From Marisediminitalea alba (GTDB lineage: Bacteria; Pseudomonadota; Gammaproteobacteria; Enterobacterales; Alteromonadaceae), in NCBI RefSeq assembly GCF_002993365.1, contig NZ_PVNP01000021.1, positions 1 to 43,107 on the forward strand: DNA of 43,107 nt. The letters are read 5' to 3'. Below the pieces are notes generated by a model, which saw only the letters and a list, made by a program, of their open reading frames with translations, was not told the DNA's origin and did not search any database. Shown here in pieces: positions 19,505-26,200 of this stretch. A program made the translations under genes and the position numbers. Position 1 is the first letter of the stretch. Each line of letters starts with the position of its first letter.

Positions 19505-19545
19505 AACTCATTAGCCTTATTTGCATACTACTAGGCTAATGAGTT
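19505..19545 (-). promoter_or_regulatory. Inverted repeat in the cysJ leader
   Basis: AACTCATTAGCCT (19505-19517) and AGGCTAATGAGTT (19533-19545) are perfect 13-bp arms around a 15-nt loop. In the cysJ transcript the 3' arm ends on the base before the ATG (19504), and the likely Shine-Dalgarno AAGG spans the loop/stem border. No T-run follows on the minus strand, so it is not a normal terminator for that direction. It could act as an RNA switch on translation or as a dyad operator for a dimeric regulator. Confidence 0.7.
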
Positions 19546-19594
19546 TTCTTGATAACTGGAAAGAATTAAAATTACTTTTTTATATCTTAAAATA

Positions 19595-20350
19595 CTAGAA
19601 GTGAATTTCAAGACCGGCAAAGACGCCATCAAAGCCCAGATCGGCGTAGATATCGTCCAGATCTTCAATGTCTACAGTAATGTCGCGATAGCCAACCTGT
19701 AAGGTCATATCGATAGCTAAATTCTCGACAAAAGAATAAGTTAGCGCTGCCTGAATGTCACGAACCTCGTGATCATCAAAGCTCAGATAGCTACCTTCAG
19801 CGTAAACACCTAAACCAGTGAACGGCAGGCCGAACTCCACCCGGCTGTAAGCCATTGGGATAATACCTTTAAACGATGCTTCACCACTTTCGCCGCTATC
19901 AACATCTTCAACATAAAATGTGCCGTCGATGTATTTGCCGTTAACACCAATATCAAAGCTAACCAGATCGTTATCAAAGATCTCGTAATACAGAATAAGG
20001 TCGGCGCTATCGATGCTCGCGTCGGTTAATAACGAGGTGTTGGCTTCGTATACGGTGCCTTCAAATTCGAAGGCCGCATTCAGATTAGTTACACCGTCGG
20101 TATCCAGTTGCAGGTAGTTAACTTTTACATTAGGAACCAGCGGTACAAAGTGTTCAAATGCAACGTATACAGATGCATTGGTGCTGCTGTCAAAATCAAA
20201 ATCAGCCGTGTTAGAGGTTTCTGAGAAACCGCCCGAAGTTGAAGTGTTCCATCCCTGAGCGCCAGCATAGAGCCCAAGCAGCGTATCTGCATGAGTGGCA
20301 GGGGCAAGACATAACGCCCCAAGAGCGGCGGCAATGACACGTTTTTTCAT
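19595..20350 (-). CDS. TIGR04219-like outer-membrane beta-barrel protein
   Basis: 251 aa. The signal peptide (MKKRVIAAALGALCLAPATHA) is followed by GLYAGAQGWNTS and a series of amphipathic strands (for example SVYVAFEHFVPLVPNVKVNYLQ), ending in a strand terminated by Phe (VFAGLEIHF), the usual outer-membrane targeting end. The pattern matches the TIGR04219 family as remembered. The loops are rich in Asp, Glu and Ser. The ATG is 3 bp after the DUF2333 stop codon, so both are in one operon. Substrate or function is unknown. Confidence 0.85.
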   Translation of the reverse strand: MKKRVIAAALGALCLAPATHADTLLGLYAGAQGWNTSTSGGFSETSNTADFDFDSSTNASVYVAFEHFVPLVPNVKVNYLQLDTDGVTNLNAAFEFEGTVYEANTSLLTDASIDSADLILYYEIFDNDLVSFDIGVNGKYIDGTFYVEDVDSGESGEASFKGIIPMAYSRVEFGLPFTGLGVYAEGSYLSFDDHEVRDIQAALTYSFVENLAIDMTLQVGYRDITVDIEDLDDIYADLGFDGVFAGLEIHF

Positions 20351-20353
20351 CGT

Positions 20354-21346
20354 TTATCCTTGATTGAGTAATTCAGACAACTCAATTATGGCTGCATTTG
20401 CACGAGAAATATAGTTCGCCATTACTAACGAGTGATTAGCTAACATACCAAAGCCACTGCCATTAAGAATCATCGGGCTCCAGATAGTCTGCTGAGTTGC
20501 TTCTAACTCTTTGATTATCTGTTGTAAACTCACTAACGCGTTCTTGTTTTCCAGGACACTGGCAAAGTCTACTTCAATGGCTTTCAGCAGGTGTAAAAGT
20601 GCCCAGGTAGACCCTCTGGCTTCATAAAATACATTATCCAGTTGCCACCAACTGGTACGGGTTTGAATAGAACTGGGACGCGGTGTACTGTTGGATGCAG
20701 ACTTATCTCCGGCCAGGTCGGTATTTACCCGCTCCGCCTCAACACTGGCGCTGAGTCGTTGCGATAAACTGCCAAGCTTTTTCTCAACCTGTTTTAAATA
20801 TTCACGAAGGTTATCGGCCCGGGTGTAAAACTGACTATCTCCAAGCGTAGGATCGGCCAGATCATCACGGTACTCACGCAGATAATCAATGGCTTCAGCG
20901 TACTGCGACTCAGCGGAAGGAAACAACCAGTTGCGGCTGTCGATGTTGAATTTTGGCTGCGCTTTTACCAGATGAGGGTTTTCAACAGATTGCGACTGTG
21001 AACGGCTAAAATCCTTGCGCATGGATAATGACATATCACGCACTATCTCCAACACTCCGAATTCCCAACTGGGCATGTTGTCGAGGAACACCGAAGGGGG
21101 CATTACGTCGTTTGATAAGTAGCCGCCGGGTTTATCCATGAGAGTATCGGCAACAGTGATTAATGTGGTAGTAACGGTATAGCCGGGGACGGGCTGCGCA
21201 TTGGTGCTGCTCATTTGTGCCCTGGCATTAGCTTTAACGTCGAACGTATCGGGCTCGAAACTCCAGTAAAAACCAACCAGCCAAAGAAGCAGAAACAAAA
21301 CACCTACGGTAATACTAATGGTTTTTACATTTAAATACTGTTTCAT
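20354..21346 (-). CDS. DUF2333 membrane-anchored protein
   Basis: 330 aa. The start at 21346 (MKQYLNVKTISITVG) is chosen over 21412 because AAGGAAAA lies about 6 nt upstream and it leads into a single membrane anchor (about residues 10-29). The rest is periplasmic and helical with an FEPDTFDV entry segment, charged heptad-like stretches (about 150-200), and a C-terminal helix. It matches the DUF2333 family of gammaproteobacteria, of unknown function, in expected length. It is followed at 3 bp by the outer-membrane protein gene, suggesting a joint envelope role. Confidence 0.85.
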   Translation of the reverse strand: MKQYLNVKTISITVGVLFLLLWLVGFYWSFEPDTFDVKANARAQMSSTNAQPVPGYTVTTTLITVADTLMDKPGGYLSNDVMPPSVFLDNMPSWEFGVLEIVRDMSLSMRKDFSRSQSQSVENPHLVKAQPKFNIDSRNWLFPSAESQYAEAIDYLREYRDDLADPTLGDSQFYTRADNLREYLKQVEKKLGSLSQRLSASVEAERVNTDLAGDKSASNSTPRPSSIQTRTSWWQLDNVFYEARGSTWALLHLLKAIEVDFASVLENKNALVSLQQIIKELEATQQTIWSPMILNGSGFGMLANHSLVMANYISRANAAIIELSELLNQG

Positions 21347-21372
21347 AGTTTTCCTTGTTTGCGATTGGCCTT

Positions 21373-21428
21373 GCAGGTGAACAACCTGCCATACATTCAA
21401 AGTATGGCTCATTATGCTAAGTTGTTCA
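21373..21428 (-). promoter_or_regulatory. Nested inverted repeats upstream of DUF2333
   Basis: Three dyads overlap: GCAGGT/ACCTGC (21373-21378, 21384-21389), CCATAC/GTATGG (21389-21394, 21102+300 to 21407) and TGAACAAC/GTTGTTCA (21378-21385, 21421-21428). The first and last share bases and so are mutually exclusive in RNA. No T-run follows. The segment separates the psp genes from the DUF2333 operon and may be a leader structure or an operator. Confidence 0.4.
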
Positions 21429-21477
21429 TCTCTGAAAGTAAATCCACGGTGATTGGTAAAGGCTGGCGAAGGGGGAA

Positions 21478-21804
21478 TCAGGCTGTTGCGTTATTTGACT
21501 TCCCTACCAGCATTACAATGGCAACAATTAACAATACCGGCCAGAACACACCCAGTCCGGCAAACACCAGTCCGCCAAGTACCGCGATGGCAGCGATGCC
21601 CAGGGCTGCAGCAATGCTCATGGCGACCACAAAGCCAATAACCACCAACAGTACACCAACTCCGGCCATAATTATCCATTCCAGCGTACCACTTACCAGT
21701 TCGTCCCCCATGACCAGGTGTAAATCGAACCAGTCAGATGCTACACCGCCCAAAACCTTGGTCAGCACGATGGCAATCAGGATGGCAAGAATAAAGTTTT
21801 TCAT
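21478..21804 (-). CDS. Small polytopic membrane protein in psp operon
   Basis: 108 aa. The start at 21804 (MKNFILAILIAIVLTK) is preferred because it overlaps the pspC stop codon as TAATG. Hydrophobic segments lie at about 3-20, 43-62, 64-82 and 84-102, separated by a short DWFDLHLVMGDE loop. No family is recognised with certainty; its place after pspA-pspC suggests a role in the phage-shock (envelope stress) membrane complex in place of pspB/pspD. It is the last gene of the operon by spacing. Confidence 0.8.
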   Translation of the reverse strand: MKNFILAILIAIVLTKVLGGVASDWFDLHLVMGDELVSGTLEWIIMAGVGVLLVVIGFVVAMSIAAALGIAAIAVLGGLVFAGLGVFWPVLLIVAIVMLVGKSNNATA

Positions 21805-22007
21805 TATGCTCTTCCTGGTAACAGGATCACCGCCGCAACATAAGCAGGCAGAGTAATCATTGGCATGAACACTAAACCTAAAGCGGCACCGGCGCGAACC
21901 CAAACCGGATCGATGTCAGCATGGCGGGCTACACCAGCACACACACCTGAAATAACAGCCCGACCTAAATCTCTTGATACACGTTTTTTTTCATAAATAG
22001 TTTTCAT
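21804..22007 (-). CDS. pspC: PspC-domain protein (short)
   Basis: 67 aa, consisting of little more than the PspC domain: a basic start (KKRVSRDLGRAVISGVCAG), a short soluble helix pair, then a membrane segment (about 41-62). E. coli PspC is about 119 aa with a periplasmic leucine-zipper tail, which is missing here. In the E. coli system PspC, with PspB, senses membrane stress and binds PspA. AGGAGTAAGG precedes the ATG. It sits 65 bp after pspA and overlaps the next gene by 1 bp. Confidence 0.9.
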   Translation of the reverse strand: MKTIYEKKRVSRDLGRAVISGVCAGVARHADIDPVWVRAGAALGLVFMPMITLPAYVAAVILLPGRA

Positions 22008-22072
22008 AACCTTACTCCTGCTTGAATGACCTGGTTGGTTGCGAGGCCCGCACAGTGCGGACCATCATGCGT

Positions 22073-22741
22073 TTACGCGACTTTTTTCGCTTTTAACGCG
22101 GCCAGTTCCTGCTCGATTGATTCGTCTTTTTCCAGGGCGTCGAACTCAGCCTGTAATGAGCTTTTTGCAGCGCTGTCGGTTAAATCGTAGGCTTCAACCC
22201 GTGCTTCCAGTTCATCAACCCGTTGTTCATAGTGATCGAAACGGCCCATCACGCTATCTAACTTGTCGCTGTGTGTTGCCTGTTTGGCCTGCATTCTTAC
22301 TGAGGCAGACTGACGACGTACTGCCAGCGCTTTTTGCTTGGCTTTGGCTTCGTTTAACTTCTCGTTTAAACGGCCGGTATCGTCCTGCACTTTCAACAGT
22401 GCTTCATCGATTACCTGTAACTGCTCCTGCAGTTCGGCTTGCTTCGCTTCCAGCTCTTTCTTTTCTTTCAGCGCTGCACGAGCCAAATCATCTTTACCTT
22501 TACTGACTGCCAGCTCTGCATTTTCCTGCCAGTGAGCGGCGCGTTTTTCCAGGTTGTCAATCTGGCGGTTAAGGTGCTTTTGCTCAGCAATATGCTGCGC
22601 AGCCAGCGTACGGATTTCCACCAGGGTTTCCTGCATCTCCTGAATAATCAGGCGGATCATTTTTTCAGGATCCTCTGCCTTATCCAGCAGCGCGTTAATG
22701 TTAGACTGAATGATGTCGTTGATACGTGTGAACATTCCCAT
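22073..22741 (-). CDS. pspA: Phage shock protein A
   Basis: 222 aa, PspA/IM30 (ESCRT-III-like) coiled-coil protein. The start at 22741 (MGMFTRINDIIQSNINALLD) matches the known family N-terminus, an amphipathic membrane-binding helix, and has GGAG 8-9 nt upstream. EDPEKMIRLIIQEMQETLVE is the family signature. Long heptad repeats run from about residue 35 to 150. PspA binds stressed inner membrane and in E. coli inhibits the activator PspF. A sigma-54 promoter precedes it. No pspF gene is present next to it, unlike the divergent pspF-pspA layout in E. coli. Confidence 0.95.
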   Translation of the reverse strand: MGMFTRINDIIQSNINALLDKAEDPEKMIRLIIQEMQETLVEIRTLAAQHIAEQKHLNRQIDNLEKRAAHWQENAELAVSKGKDDLARAALKEKKELEAKQAELQEQLQVIDEALLKVQDDTGRLNEKLNEAKAKQKALAVRRQSASVRMQAKQATHSDKLDSVMGRFDHYEQRVDELEARVEAYDLTDSAAKSSLQAEFDALEKDESIEQELAALKAKKVA

Positions 22742-22800
22742 AATTAAATCTCCGATTGGCGAAACGTTGTTTAAAAAGTTACTTAACACTTGCTTAGATA

Positions 22801-22818
22801 TAACAATTCGCATGCCAA
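22801..22818 (-). promoter_or_regulatory. Sigma-54 promoter of pspA
   Basis: The minus strand reads TTGGCATGCGAATTGTTA. This matches TGGCAYG-N4-TTGCW with the GG at -24 (22816-22815) and TTGT rather than TTGC at -12, a deviation I also recall in the E. coli pspA promoter. The predicted start is near 22791, giving a leader of about 50 nt. Confidence 0.8.
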
Positions 22819-22904
22819 CTTATAAGCCATTGATTATAAGGAAATAAAATAAAGACACGTGTTTCTCATAGTGAATATTGAATTATCAGAACCACATATT
22901 GGCA

Positions 22905-22936
22905 TAATTGACTAACGGCTTAGCCTAATTGACCAA
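22905..22936. promoter_or_regulatory. Tandem repeat, possible activator sites for pspA
   Basis: TAATTGACTAA (22905-22915) and TAATTGACCAA (22926-22936) are repeated exactly 21 bp apart, two helical turns. They flank the dyad GGCTTAGCC (22917-22925). They lie at about -114 to -145 relative to the predicted sigma-54 start, the usual zone for a PspF-type enhancer-binding protein. Confidence 0.5.
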
Positions 22937-23100
22937 AAGCCTAATCCAACGCCATATAAGGCGTTTAAATCATCAATTAACCGCACCAGTCGGCGTATAG
23001 GAGAGCTTCAGAGCAGCGATGTGAAGGATTCATTATGGTAAGACGTGCAGAAGGACACAGAGACTGGAGGATTAGCAAAGATTAGCAGAGGAAAAAAGCA

Positions 23101-23139
23101 GTGCAAAAAAAAACAGGTAACGTTTTTACGGTTACCTGT
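23101..23139 (-). terminator. Rho-independent terminator
   Basis: ACAGGTAAC (23113-23121) and GTTACCTGT (23131-23139) form a perfect 9-bp stem. On the minus strand it is followed by about ten T. It ends the transcript of the 92-aa gene and the 53-aa ORF; the stop codon of the latter lies inside the stem. Confidence 0.9.
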
Positions 23140-23293
23140 GCCTTCGAATTTGTCTTAGTAAGACATGGGGTCTTATGTTTCTGACCCTTTGTACGTAGCT
23201 TTGTATCGCGGATGTCACCAGAGCGCAGAGGCCTATGCTGACTATCGGTAGAAGGACTACGTAACTGGCGAGTAGTGCATGGCTGAACATCAT
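23132..23293 (-). CDS. Candidate 53-aa small membrane protein
   Basis: An open frame of 53 codons starting ATG ATG at 23293, 15 bp after the stop of the 92-aa gene, with AGGCGG about 8 nt before the start. The product has one hydrophobic segment (about residues 7-30, LLASYVVLLPIVSIGLCALV), then a strongly basic tail (QRVRNIRP...RQIRRHR). That is the layout of a single-pass small inner-membrane protein with a cytoplasmic C-terminus. The TAA lies in the stem of the terminator that ends the transcript. No family is recognised. It may be a real gene co-transcribed from the sigma-54 promoter at 23635, or chance coding in a 3' untranslated region. Confidence 0.45.
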   Translation of the reverse strand: MMFSHALLASYVVLLPIVSIGLCALVTSAIQSYVQRVRNIRPHVLLRQIRRHR

Positions 23294-23308
23294 AGCCAGT
23301 GCCGCCTG

Positions 23309-23587
23309 TTACTCGCTATCAGCCTGTTTGTTGTTTTGCTCAGTATTGGCAGCCAGTTCCTGTACAGAGACTTTACCTACCGGCGCATCAGACAGTGATA
23401 CATGATAGGTGGCATTAGCAATATTTTGCTGAACTTCACGGCTAATTTCGGCCTGAGTTACTGATACTGCGCTGGAGATCAGGCTACTCATTAAACGCTC
23501 TACTGCTGATTCCTGGGCATTTGCCTGAGCACTTACAGACAGACCTAAAGCAACGACTGAAGTAATGATGATTGATTTGATTTTCAT
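23309..23587 (-). CDS. Small secreted protein, unknown function
   Basis: 92 aa. A clear signal peptide (MKIKSIIITSVVALGLSVSA, cleavage likely after AQANA) leads to a mature part of about 68 aa, helical and free of Cys, with a Gln/Asn-rich C-terminus. GAGGAAA precedes the ATG. No family is recognised. It is the first gene after a sigma-54-type promoter (23635-23650), which together with nearby pspA suggests induction under envelope stress. Confidence 0.85.
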   Translation of the reverse strand: MKIKSIIITSVVALGLSVSAQANAQESAVERLMSSLISSAVSVTQAEISREVQQNIANATYHVSLSDAPVGKVSVQELAANTEQNNKQADSE

Positions 23588-23634
23588 GGTGTTTCCTCTA
23601 TTTAGTTAAACAAGTGATTTGTTACACACTAGAT

Positions 23635-23650
23635 AGCGAAACCTGTGCCA
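23635..23650 (-). promoter_or_regulatory. Sigma-54-type promoter of the 92-aa gene
   Basis: The minus strand reads TGGCACAGGTTTCGCT. It has the full -24 TGGCAC and GC at -12 with correct spacing; mismatches to TGGCACGN4TTGCW are at positions 7 and 13 only. The predicted start near 23624 gives a leader of about 37 nt. Confidence 0.7.
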
Positions 23651-23702
23651 TTCTTTCAAAAAATTTTAAGCAATTGAAATATATTGATTTTTAATTTTAG
23701 TG

Positions 23703-23761
23703 TTGGCATGCCAATTATCGTACAAAAAAGAAGCGTACCAACTATTGGTTAATTTAACCAA
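23703..23761. promoter_or_regulatory. Palindromes upstream of the 92-aa gene
   Basis: TTGGCATGCCAA (23703-23714) is a perfect 12-bp palindrome. TTGGTTAATTTAACCAA (23745-23761) is a perfect 17-bp palindrome at about -121 to -137 from the predicted sigma-54 start, and could be an activator site. The second also follows the dusA stop codon closely, and a weak stem AGGTTG/CAACCT lies beside it, so part of this segment could instead belong to the dusA 3' end. Confidence 0.45.
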
Positions 23762-23775
23762 ATAAGGTTGTGAAA

Positions 23776-24822
23776 TTAACCAACCTCTTTAGTTTGATAC
23801 TCAATAGCTTTCGATGCGGTTTCCTGCATTGCCGCTAAACCATTCATCAACAAATTCGGATCCGGATTCTTGCCAGTGCCTTTCTGACTCAGGTAGCGTC
23901 GCCACACTCTGCCACCCGGTTGCCCCTGAAACAGGCCGAGCATATGTCGGGCGGCATGCCAGGGTTTAAAATACGGTGCATCCTGGCGCTCAATATAAGC
24001 CTGCATTAAGCGGACAATCTCTGCGCGGTCCAGCGGCTGCGCAGTATTGCCGTAAAAGCGCTTATCAACCTCTGCCAGAATGTAGGGATTTGAATAAACC
24101 TCACGGCCAATCATTACGCCATCGACCTGATTAAGGTGCCCTTCGGCCTGCTCCAGGCTGGTAATACCGCCGTTGATTGAAATGTTCAGTTCGGGATGTT
24201 GCGATTTTAATTGGTACACCCGCTCATAGTTGAGTGGCGGAATATCGCGATTTTCTTTCGGACTGAGTCCCTGCAGCCAGGCTTTACGGGCATGTACAAT
24301 AAACGTATCGCACCCGGCGCCGGCCACCACATCAATAAACCGGCTGAAGTCTTCGTACTCGTCCATATCATCAATGCCAATCCGGCATTTAACAGTAACC
24401 GGAATATCCACTTCGGCCTGCATGGCTTTTACGCAATCTGCCACCACCTGGGGCTGGGCCATCAGACAAGCCCCGAAGCTGCCGTTTTTTACCCGATCGG
24501 AAGGGCAACCAACGTTGATATTCACTTCATCATAGCCGTATTCCTGTGACTTAACCGCGCACTGTGTCATATGCTCCGGATCGCAGCCGCCAAGTTGTAC
24601 CGCCACAGGATGCTCCTCTTCGTTAAAGCCAAGATAGTCGCCCTTGCCATAAATAATTGCGCCGCTGGTGACCATCTCGGTATACAGCAGAGTGTGGCGG
24701 GATATCAACCGCAAGAAGTACCGGCAATGCCTGTCTGTCCAGTCCAGCATAGGAGCGACAGAGACTCGCCTGTCCAAAGTGGGTTTCGCAAGTTTTCTAT
24801 TTAAATCTTTTACATCAGCCAC
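23776..24822 (-). CDS. dusA: tRNA-dihydrouridine(20/20a) synthase
   Basis: 348 aa FMN enzyme that reduces uridine 20/20a in the tRNA D-loop using NADPH. It has the DusA-type N-terminus VSVAPMLDWTDRHCRYFLRL, the EVNINVGCPSDRVKNGSFGACL catalytic-Cys segment, VKCRIGIDD and the FMN phosphate-binding SINGGITSLEQA with GVMIGREVYSNPY. Length matches DusA rather than DusB or DusC. The start is GTG at 24822, with TGAGGAA about 10 nt upstream. The 5' ends of dusA genes are known island insertion sites; here the toxin-antitoxin pair lies just upstream. Confidence 0.95.
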   Translation of the reverse strand: MADVKDLNRKLAKPTLDRRVSVAPMLDWTDRHCRYFLRLISRHTLLYTEMVTSGAIIYGKGDYLGFNEEEHPVAVQLGGCDPEHMTQCAVKSQEYGYDEVNINVGCPSDRVKNGSFGACLMAQPQVVADCVKAMQAEVDIPVTVKCRIGIDDMDEYEDFSRFIDVVAGAGCDTFIVHARKAWLQGLSPKENRDIPPLNYERVYQLKSQHPELNISINGGITSLEQAEGHLNQVDGVMIGREVYSNPYILAEVDKRFYGNTAQPLDRAEIVRLMQAYIERQDAPYFKPWHAARHMLGLFQGQPGGRVWRRYLSQKGTGKNPDPNLLMNGLAAMQETASKAIEYQTKEVG

Positions 24823-25047
24823 TTACGGCGTTCCTCAGGTAAACTAAACATTCAAGAGTTGAGCATTTTCACACTGTTTTGTCCCCTTTCAAGGGAACTC
24901 GGTGCCCAAATAGGGGAATACTTTTGGGCAGCGTTACACTTAAAGTGAGTGAAAATAAGATGGCTAATATTAGCATAAGTAAAGGGACGAGAAAAAACGG
25001 CGTGTTACATCGCCAGGGTCAGACAGAAACGCGCCGACTTTTCTTAA
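24823..25047. other. Intergenic, dusA upstream region
   Basis: It should hold the dusA promoter (minus), which I cannot place with confidence. A 38-codon open frame starts at ATG 24961 on the plus strand with no recognisable product, and I do not call it. Confidence 0.4.
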
Positions 25048-25167
25048 TGTTCACTTTTAAACAATGTTCAAAATAAATGAACAAATAAAATTAATGAACA
25101 ACATATTGCCACACTGTTCACTTTAGTGCATTGTTCAGTGGTAATGAACAATATCAATAAGTGAACA
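25048..25167. promoter_or_regulatory. Duplicated eight-hexamer operator array
   Basis: TGTTCA occurs at 25048, 25065, 25115 and 25132, and its complement TGAACA at 25078, 25095, 25145 and 25162. This makes two 53-bp modules (25048-25100 and 25115-25167), each with start-to-start spacing 17, 13, 17 and each symmetric, offset from one another by 67 bp. The last hexamer ends one base before the ATG of the antitoxin-like gene. The spacers differ in sequence while the distances are kept, which points to protein binding rather than a recent simple duplication. The likely ligand is the product of the adjacent gene, which has a winged helix. Confidence 0.85.
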
Positions 25168-25168
25168 T

Positions 25169-26200
25169 ATGGACACTCTATTAGCTGAAGCAGCCGAACT
25201 GTTAGCCGCAACAACAAACTTAAACGTCACCTACACTTATGACCAAGAAAAGATTGATAGGGGAATCGACGGGCATCTAGCTATTACCAACCGACAACAA
25301 AAGTTTACCTGGGGCGTTGAATTAAACAAAAGACTCACACGTCAGATGCTGGCAAAGCTCACAAAAGGTAAAACGGTGCTTCATGATGAAAAAGCGCTCA
25401 TCATTGCCCCCTACATTAATGAAAATATTGCCGAACTTTGTCGGGAAATGCAGGTAGATTACTTAGATCTCGCGGGAAACGCTCACCTCAATCATCCACC
25501 GATTTATATAGACATTCGGGGCCGTAAACCACCGCCAGAGCATCAGATACAACTAACTCGCCAGCTAACAGGTAAGGCTTTCCAGCCTAAAGGGATGAAA
25601 CTGGTGATGATGCTGTTATTGAAGCCTGAGCTAGTTAATCAGCCAATGCGGGTACTTGCGGAACAAGCTGAAATTGCTTTGGGCACTGTAAAACAAGTTT
25701 TAGATGATCTTAAGCAACTTACCTTTATTATCGACAAAGGGAAAAAGGGGGGCGTGCTCAATGAACAAGACCTACTCCTCACACGATGGCTGGATGCTTA
25801 CCCTCACAACATGGAAGCAAAGCTGAAACAGGCTCTCTATGTCGCTCAAGATTTAACTGAAATCCGCAATACCCCGCTTGAACCATACGGTGCACTTTGG
25901 GGCGGTGAGGTTGCTGCCGACGCTTATACCCATTACCTCAAACCGAAAACCTATCAAATCTACGCAGATGCCGAGGCGCATAAAACACTGTTAAAAAAAT
26001 TCAGACTGCGCCGACTACATGCCAATGAAACAGAGGTTACCCCAATCAGGGTTGTAGAGCCGCCTGTCGCAATTGAGAAGATTAAAGGTAAATTACCAGG
26101 CTATGCCACGCCTTTACTGGTCTATGCAGAATTGCTCAATAGCGACGACCCTCGTAATCTGGAAACCGCCAAAAGGATCTACAATGACTATCTCGCTTAA
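25169..26200 (+). CDS. AbiEi-like antitoxin/regulator (type IV TA)
   Basis: 343 aa. The N-terminal part (1-120) has DYLDLAGNAHL and IYIDIRGRK segments as in AbiEi_2-type (COG4861-like) proteins. A winged helix-turn-helix lies at about 140-195 (VLAEQAEIALGTVKQVLDDL), and the C-terminal half is an alpha/beta domain of about 130 aa. In AbiE systems the AbiEi protein both represses its own operon and counteracts the toxin. No clear ribosome binding site exists: the last operator hexamer occupies that place. The gene overlaps the nucleotidyltransferase gene by 17 bp. Family assignment is from remembered pattern. Confidence 0.8.
   Translation: MDTLLAEAAELLAATTNLNVTYTYDQEKIDRGIDGHLAITNRQQKFTWGVELNKRLTRQMLAKLTKGKTVLHDEKALIIAPYINENIAELCREMQVDYLDLAGNAHLNHPPIYIDIRGRKPPPEHQIQLTRQLTGKAFQPKGMKLVMMLLLKPELVNQPMRVLAEQAEIALGTVKQVLDDLKQLTFIIDKGKKGGVLNEQDLLLTRWLDAYPHNMEAKLKQALYVAQDLTEIRNTPLEPYGALWGGEVAADAYTHYLKPKTYQIYADAEAHKTLLKKFRLRRLHANETEVTPIRVVEPPVAIEKIKGKLPGYATPLLVYAELLNSDDPRNLETAKRIYNDYLA

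Noticed and set aside
22039..22506. 155-codon plus-strand frame rich in Arg and Leu
   Set aside because: It lies antisense to pspA and has the composition of a shadow frame.
23703..23714. TTGGCATGCCAA as another sigma-54 promoter
   Set aside because: It has the -24-like TGGCATG on both strands, but neither has a fitting TTGC-type -12 element.
24879..25076. Plus-strand frame of 65 codons, with an inner ATG at 24961, upstream of the operator array
   Set aside because: TTG start, no recognisable product, and it runs through the start of the operator array; no sign of coding use.
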